Shown piece after piece: positions 57,501 to 64,000 of a DNA stretch of 64,000 nt. How positions within the stretch are numbered: position 1 is the first letter of the stretch; every line of letters starts with the position of its first letter. Source of the stretch: Argopecten irradians (lineage: Eukaryota; Mollusca; Bivalvia; Pectinida; Pectinidae); contig NC_091139.1 in assembly GCF_041381155.1 (NCBI RefSeq), positions 8,308,383 through 8,372,382 on the forward strand. Reading direction: 5' to 3'. A program made the translations under genes and the position numbers. A model generated the notes under the pieces. That model saw nothing but the letters and a program-made list of their open reading frames with translations. It was not told the DNA's origin and did no database searches.

Positions 57501-59723
57501 TGTACCATTGTCTTTGGGGACATGCTTCAGTGAGATAGCACTATAAAATGGACATGAGTTTTACTATTACAAAAAGTCAAAACACAACCATACTGCAGTC
57601 TCCCAAAACATACAGGACACACTCGTGACTGCTTACACCGGAGGCCATCCTCAAGTAAACCTAGCTGTCAAAATAGATGTTTTGTTTCATTTACAATCTT
57701 TTTCATTTTTAATAATATAGACAGAAAGCTATGCCATGGATTTAAGTTTTGGCCACAATCAACTGTGGATGGGAGACAAAGAAGGACAAATTCACCTTTA
57801 CGACACGACACATGGAAGTTTTGAGATAGTTCAGGTAAGAGATCAGATCTTTAGATATTACAGTGTTACTTCCCTTGTGGGTAGGTATCCATTCTGGCAT
57901 CATTGTTTTGTGAACAAAATTGTTTTCTCTGAAAAGTATGTTACGCTTGCTAAAAACATGATTTCACCACAGAGGGCCAACTCAATGAAAATGGATGTTG
58001 TCATACATTTTTTGCATTTGGTGGATGGACTGATGAGTATATATGACTGTCATGGGATTTTTTTTGTTGAAAAATACGAGATTTGAAAAATTATTAAAAA
58101 ATCGGGATATTTACAATAAAACAGAAAAAAAAATCACATGACTGTCATATATACTCATCAGTCCATCCACCAAATACAAAAAAATGTACGACAACATCCA
58201 TTTTCATTGAGTTGGCCCCCTGTGGATTTCACAATCAAGTTAAGCTGTTCGATTGTATATTGTACTAAATTTATATGTGAAAGTTTAATGATTTCATAAT
58301 AATACAGTTATTGTTTGTTCTTTCTTTCCTAGATCTATAAGATGGGGGTAAATAGGTGGTATATTGAATGAGGATTAATTGATACACTAAAACCTGTCAT
58401 AGTGACCACCTCTGTAGAAGGACAACCTGCTTAATAAGACCAATTTCTTGGGGTTTTAAATGACCAAAACCAACACAGTTTGACCTGTGAATAAAGACCA
58501 CTTGTCTATAAAAACCACTTTTTCTTTCTGTCTCAGGTAGTCATTATAGACAAATTTGACTGTATAATCTGCATAGCTATAGTTCATACATGCCACTAAC
58601 ATGATATTTGTTCACACAGTCGTACGATGTCGGCCATACCGGGAAGGTAACTGGAATACAGTATAACACAGGGGCACTGTTTACCTGCTCCACTGACAGA
58701 ACAATAAAGATCCTGGAGCCGACCAGAAACCCAGGGGTCATCTCTACTCTGGACACTCACAAGGGAGAAGTGGCTAGGGTAAGTAGTGAACGCAACACAT
58801 CTATCTATTAGCATGGGGCTTCATTTACATTGAATACGATAATTCTGATACATATCATTTTTCTCAACATAAACAAGCTAAGGTCAATTTTTAATACAAC
58901 GCGTGTAGCGTTTGTATTATTGCTACCCGGTTTACTGTTGATTTGTAGGACTTGCCCTACAATAATTCTGATACATATCATTTTTCTCAACATAAATAAA
59001 ATAAGGTCAATTTTTAATACAACGCGTGAAGCGTTTGTATTATTGCTATCCGGTTTACTGTTGATTTGTAGGACTTGCCCTACAATGACATCTAGTGGTG
59101 ACTTCTTGAACCATTTCATTCATAAACTCCCATTCATAAATTCCCTATTCATTGAATAATAATCCTTTGGACCAATCAGTAGTCATGGGAAGACTGCCTT
59201 CTGATTGGTAGAATACACAGAGTGTGTATAGAATACACAGTGTTATATAATACACAGCACTATCTAGGTCAACTCCTGACAAGAGTATAGGATAGAAACT
59301 CATTTTTAATGAAGACTTTTGTTTTCTTTTGTAATTTTAAAATCTTTTATTCATGTAGGAACTTTAATTAAGAAAAATGTCATACAAGACATATGTATTT
59401 TCTGTGATCAGTTGAATGTTCTTAAAATAATTTATATCAAAGTCTTTCTAATATGGTTTATATATTTTAATTTTGAAAATTCATTTAATTTCATTCTATT
59501 TTTCTGTTTCTGCTGCGTTGTATTTACAGTACTTTGAGTACTTTGATTTTTAATTGAAGTTTTAAGAACAGTTGTAATAGTAGACACCAATATGAAATCT
59601 CCCATGTAAAACTTTTCAATGTTTCAGTTATCGTATCAGAATGGAACGTTGGCCAGTGCTGGCAGTGACTGTAGTGTTCAAGTATGGCTACCAAAGACAA
59701 TTTATCAGAGCTATCGGGCGTGA
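54533..59723 (+). CDS. FBXW9: F-box/WD repeat protein 9-like
   Basis: Eight coding exons join in phase to 449 aa (human 458): 54533-54893, 55364-55503, 55644-55775, 56121-56233, 56730-56964, 57721-57834, 58620-58778, 59628-59723. An acidic N-terminus (1-60) is followed by an F-box at about 64-108 ([20 protein letters not shown]), then about seven WD repeats, visible as [82 protein letters not shown] and [13 protein letters not shown]-box proteins of this type bind SKP1-CUL1 and present substrates held by the propeller; the substrate is unknown. The linker [10 protein letters not shown] matches human FBXW9 (EEKNFDWPAAC), which separates it from other FBXW members. ATG follows TTTTAG|GAAG, implying a non-coding upstream exon. 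Confidence 0.92.
55865..56005 (+). mobile_element. tRNA-derived SINE fragment, copy 4
   Basis: Plus-strand, decayed and truncated: GTGGGGCAGTTGCCAGGAAC, CAGGTACTCTGGCTTTCCT and CTAGCACGTCTTTA match the SINE body. It lies in FBXW9 intron 3. Confidence 0.65.
57958..58234. mobile_element. Foldback element with about 100-bp arms
   Basis: 57960-58062 and 58136-58232 are near-perfect inverted copies (GGGCCAACTCAATGAAAATG, GGTGGATGGACTGATGAGTA) around a loop of about 75 bp. A diverged single arm is at 21530-21635. It lies in FBXW9 intron 6. Confidence 0.85.
58839..59083. repeat. 123-bp tandem duplication
   Basis: Two nearly identical 123-bp copies, each with AATTCTGATACATATCATTT, AATACAACGCGT and TTTGTAGGACTTGCCCTACA. 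It starts about 60 bp after the exon 7 donor of FBXW9. The 109- and 103-codon open stretches across it are incidental. Confidence 0.9.
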
Positions 59724-61041
59724 TAGGTGGTGAGCTGTCACCTGATACATGTGGAGACATAAATCACGGCTACATGTAGTTATTGTATGTGATATGTGAT
59801 ACACAAGTGTGATATTCTATAGGAATACATTAGAATTTCTGTGTGTAAGATGTGACTAGTTAAAGCTTGTGATATGAAGCAAGTGTGTGTGAAACTGGAT
59901 AAGACTCATTCTACAAATATGATGTATACTGTAAAGTGATATAATATTGATTTATATAGTAAACAAATAGTATTGATCTTCATTATACTTGGGGCCATGT
60001 ACTATATCTTCTCATCAGGAAACTCACAGACTCATCTAATTATCTCTATGTAAAACCTGTTGGGTATTATTGTAAACTATTTTATTTTTGCTAGATGCAT
60101 ATTTTCATGTACATCTATTCAATTTCATTAGTGAGATCAAATATGTATTGAAATATTTCAGGAATAATTCTATAAAACATTGATTACATTGTGGCAGCCA
60201 TGAAATTGTGCTCATGGTGATACCAAAGTGCCCTAATTTCAAGTTACTATTGCCAAGAGTATGGTTTGAAAACCCCACAAAATGTTCAATTCATGTCTTA
60301 GTTGTGTCTTCTCTGATGATGTAAATTTGAATGTATCAGTTGAAAAAACCACAGTTGTGTTCCATCTCAAGAAATACCAGTATGCACAATTTAAGTAAAA
60401 TGTTTAAAAATCTTCTTCAGCCTTGAAATGATATTCTGTTTGTTTCTTTTATATTGAGAAAATAGAACATAAAATAATGTGATTTTCAATGTTCAAATGT
60501 TATCAATTAATTAATATCATTTACTTAAATAACTATCACCAAAATATATAAAGAGACCACCACATCTATATATTCCATCAACTTCGCTAGCCAAGGGTAT
60601 TCAGTACGATACTCTCGCCGCATCGTCGGAGACCCACAGATGATCGCACTACACTACGCTACACTTATCACCCATGCGCAAACTCCTCTAAAATATGCTA
60701 ATTCACATACTAGAATTGACCAATTAGAATACTCAATATATACATGTAGTTCGGAACTCTTCAGAATGAAGGCTGGTTTATTAACTTGAAGATAAACAAA
60801 AAATGACTGGTGATAAGTGTAGCGTAGTGTAGTGCGATCACCTGTGGGTCTCCAATGATGCTCTCCCCGCGACTTGGGGATTATACAGTATACACTTAGC
60901 TAGCGAAGTTGATATTCCATGCAATGGTTGTTTTATCCAGTCTTGTAATTAATTGTTTATTTTTAATGTTATTATTACTTTAACTTTTACCGGGTAGTTA
61001 TATGAAATCACAGTTATACATATTATTAGTTGATGAATAAA
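59724..61041 (+). other. Probable FBXW9 3' UTR
   Basis: No exon. AATAAA at 61036-61041 is a candidate poly(A) signal, which would give a 3' UTR of about 1.3 kb containing a palindromic MITE. Confidence 0.4.
60577..60913. mobile_element. Palindromic MITE, about 105-bp inverted ends, ATTCC duplication
   Basis: Ends ATCAACTTCGCTAGC and GCTAGCGAAGTTGAT. Inner pairs include GATCGCACTACACTACGCTA with its complement at about 60810-60835. ATTCC flanks both sides (60572 and 60914). GCTACGCT...GTGTAGC sequence near 11665-11690 and 12010-12030 may derive from a relative. Confidence 0.85.
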
Positions 61042-61095
61042 ATCTTTATAAAAATGCAGACATTTTTTTTTCGCTTTTTCTGATTAACAAAAACA

Positions 61096-61330
61096 ACTAG
61101 AACTGCTGCCAGAGTGGGCGACTAATACCCTTGCTGCACAAATTTAGTAATAAACTAATAACTCCATTAATAGGGGACATTGCAGAACCCTATATAGTTT
61201 ACTCAACTTCCATTTATGTCAGGGTTCTGTCAACCAAATTTTCTCAAAATCTGTCAAATAGTTTAGGAGGAGTTCGACGAACAAAATTGAGTCTACAGAC
61301 GGACGGACAACCTGATTCCAGTGTTTGGAT
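61096..61330. repeat. Bivalve-type repeat fragment
   Basis: ACTAGAACTGCTGCCAGAGT through GGGTTCTGTCAACCAAATTT to CTACAGACGGACGGACAACC. The (GACG)n-type tail is like those of the tandem-core elements, but only one unit is present. Confidence 0.45.
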
Positions 61331-61518
61331 GATATACTTCTACACAAACTAGATATGATTATTGACAAAGTGAAACCACTGGCATTTGGATCTACAGATT
61401 TCTTTCTCTATATATATGCATGTAATACTGTGGTGAAAGCAAGACAGGTAAATGTATACCGTATAGCCAGTTATCTTTACATAGACGATATTTTCGTGAT
61501 ATCCTGTAACATTGTTAT

Positions 61519-62089
61519 TGTAGCAGGGCTTGTAAATAGTTTGTGTTTCATGGGAATATATATCGTGTCGTGGTCCTGTGCTAGTTGTAAGAGTGCATGT
61601 GTATCTTGTACACGTGTAGCTGTTGTGAATAATATGTCATTGTATCGAGCGCCTGTGTTGTGTTCCGTCTTCGTATTGGTCGATCGTGCATGTATTGTTA
61701 TAGTCGGGTATATATAGGGGTGTTCTGTCCATTTCATTGCGATGTACTGAAGGATTGAGTTCCTGGACCTAAAAGGTTTTAGATAGAGGTGGGTAATAGG
61801 TATAGGGTGGTAGGGTTGTAGGTGGGGTATGGAGGGGTTGTCGGGGGATATTTTGTAAATATATGTGTTAGTCTCATCGTTGTTGGGCCCTATGTCTTGT
61901 GTAATACATCGTTTAATATGTAATATGTCGTTGTAATAAATATTGTTACATGTTAAAAGTATTTGTCTCGTTTTCCTTCACTGGCAAAAATCAAGCAAAA
62001 CCCTACGAACCTGGGTTGAATCACATGGGTAGGGAGCCGGGTGTAGTTCGTAGTTATTAACAAACTGGGCCCGTCTCGCTCCTGTTACA
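61519..62089 (+). mobile_element. Solo LTR, LTR-retrotransposon fossil (probably Gypsy type)
   Basis: About 571 bp, starting TGTAGCAGG and ending CCTGTTACA (inverted ends, 8 of 9 matching), flanked by TTAT on both sides (61515 and 62090). A TATA-like box (near 61707) and AATAAA (near 61936) are ordered as expected for U3, R and U5. No internal region adjoins it. Age cannot be judged from a single LTR. Confidence 0.7.
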
Positions 62090-62094
62090 TTATG

Positions 62095-63615
62095 ATCGCA
62101 AAAATTTGATCTGCAAAATTTTAAGAAATGGATGAATTTGATTTTTCTTCTTTTTGGTCAAATCCCGAAAATTTTAACCCGCGAAAAATAACCGGCTAAG
62201 TGGTACATATGGAGATCAAAACAACAATAGATAATCTAAGATTTTTATGAATACTTTTATTACAAAGTATAAATATGGAATGGATATCACAAAAATGTTA
62301 TAATCTATAACATCCACATATTAACAGTGAAAATAGCAAGTGTTGTCAAATAAAAATATAACATCATATATACTGAGTGACATAAGAGATTATATTAGCT
62401 ATCATAGAAACTTGGCAGAATTCGAGACAAATTCTCAATTTTCGAAACCATTAAGGGCTGATGTGTACATTACTGTATGAAACATGAAAACAGCAAAAAA
62501 TGTGAAGTTTTATTGGTAGTTAAATTCAAATAGAGCAATTGCTTCTTGAGAAATGATTACAATAAAATTTTAATGGCAAGTACATGTGGCCATCGTTATT
62601 GATTTGTCACCAAATGATTCTATCTAGATATTCAGTAGAGTATTAAAAGCCTAATTACTGTACATATAGTGATGAAAATTTTTATCCTTAGTCGATCCAC
62701 TATACTCCAGATGCCGGTAATGTGGAAAGCTCATAATCTGGACAGAAACATTGATTTGATTTGATTGTTAATTAAGTAGATGGAATGCAGCAGTCCAGAA
62801 AATTTACAATCCGGGCAGTCTGGACAGAGGACACAAGTGTTTCCTTAGGATTATCAAAGGTCAGAAAGATCAGCACACAGCTAATAATGGATGCATACAT
62901 ACCTTAAAATACTAGCACCAGTAATAAACAATACAACATAATATAAATAGATCCAGTGGATAACCAAATAAATCTATCACTGTATAGTACTATAAATTTG
63001 TGGGGTCAATATTTCACGGTTTCTTATAAAAAGTATTGTCATAGGTTAAATTTTACGGTTCAATAATTCTGATAATTCTTTGAACTAATATTATAAAGTG
63101 TGTCCTTGAACTTCTGAATATTTCCCTGGTGCTTAGAATTTGCGAATTTCAGTGAAAAAGCGTATAAAGTGAAAATAAACCATCCGCAAAATTTACACAC
63201 TATAGAGTAGTCGGGTAAAAGTCAGTTGAGATTGCACATTTGTTCAATTGCTTCACAGTTATTTGTGAATTTAATTTGTTCATCTTTAATAACAGAAGAA
63301 TATAGCACACTGTCTATAGGACAAGCTTACACAACCTTTAGGGAGAAATTGATATGTTATACAGCGATTGTACTTACATTGTTAATACATATGTACTATT
63401 GTACAAAGCAATACACATCATCCTTACAAATATAGGCAACCACATGTCACAATCATATTTGATAATACAGGTAAATACATCTAAGGTTTCATATCAACAA
63501 ATTCACTCCTTACACATGTAAATTTATATTCATTCTCACTTAACTTTAGTGTATTTTGTATATTTCTCAAAGAAAACTCTCACACATAATCATGTCTTTA
63601 TCTTTGCCAATTGAA
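62095..63615. other. Intergenic, nothing recognised
   Basis: AT-rich with no supported exon. TCTGGACAG / CAGTCTGGACAG motifs recur near 62735 and 62815 without clear structure. Confidence 0.4.
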
Positions 63616-63985
63616 TTAAAGATGCTCCACCGCTCACAAATGGTATTTTTTCACTATCAAAAACAGTAGCAGACGATTTTGTATTTTTCTTCAGTAACAA
63701 AAGTTACCTATTTTACACCATTACCACCGTTGAAAAGTTTGAGCTTCTAATTTTACATCAAGTTAAAAATATGAAGAATAATTAATTGCATCCCGAAAAA
63801 ATTCTGTGGCACTATATCTTATATAGAATGAAGTAATGATTGTGCATGCACCAAAGGCGAAATAAAATATTTGATGTTATTTTTTGTGCTAATTAGACAT
63901 AAATATACACGATTAAACACCAATTACATGTATTGTTCAAATGATGAAAATCATTTATGCTCTGTTGGCGGTGGAGCATCTTTAA
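63616..63985. mobile_element. TTAA-flanked MITE, family 2, copy 3 (best copy)
   Basis: TTAA-AGATGCTCCACCGC ... GGCGGTGGAGCATCT-TTAA: 370 bp, perfect inverted ends and exact TTAA duplication. Confidence 0.92.
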
Positions 63986-64000
63986 GAATTTTGACCCTAG

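Noticed and set aside
58808-59159. Open frames of 103 and 109 codons
   Set aside because: Arise from the 123-bp tandem duplication in an FBXW9 intron; both strands open equally.
61325-61717. 130-codon plus-strand open frame
   Set aside because: Overlaps the left part of a solo LTR; no recognisable domain or splice context.

Overview
This is a eukaryotic, AT-rich, intron-rich window that looks like nuclear DNA of a bivalve mollusc. The evidence is animal gene families with GT-AG introns (HSF2BP, ZYG11B, FBXW9), bivalve-style repeats with about 150-165 bp tandem cores, tRNA-derived SINEs, TTAA-flanked MITEs and many minisatellites. All gene models were built by hand from open reading, splice signals and intron phase, so exon edges are predictions.

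Layout. 1-1110: AT-rich minisatellite with higher-order structure. 2690-3860: tandem-core element. 4658-6838 (-): unrecognised partial gene. 7274-7674: TTAA MITE, followed by a LINE 3' scrap. 10680-13471 (-): small secreted protein gene made of duplicated exon pairs. 14578-21466: very large nested inverted repeat whose spacer holds a broken piggyBac-type transposase, itself interrupted by a TTAA MITE. 22243-27234 (+): complete HSF2BP-like gene (9 coding exons, 346 aa), followed by two minisatellites. 33209-42593 (-): complete ZYG11B-like gene (12 coding exons, 748 aa) with two minisatellites and several mobile elements in its introns. 42894-43829: tandem-core element. 44110-48150: 4 kb, 64-bp satellite-like array, fading into a degenerate array to about 48830. 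49370-49860: 39-bp array. 51306-51874: another tandem-core element. 54533-59723 (+): complete FBXW9-like gene (8 coding exons, 449 aa). 60577-60913: palindromic MITE. 61519-62089: solo LTR. 63616-63985: intact-looking TTAA MITE.

The three recognised genes share no pathway visible here. HSF2BP is a meiotic, BRCA2-binding protein in vertebrates. ZYG11B is a cullin-2 substrate receptor for glycine N-degrons. FBXW9 is an SCF (cullin-1) substrate receptor. Two of the three are therefore ubiquitin-ligase receptors, but nothing shows co-regulation. The most unusual items are the nested giant inverted repeat, the exon-pair-duplicated secreted gene, the covarying terminal stems of the tandem-core elements, and the HSF2BP stop codon lying inside a minisatellite.
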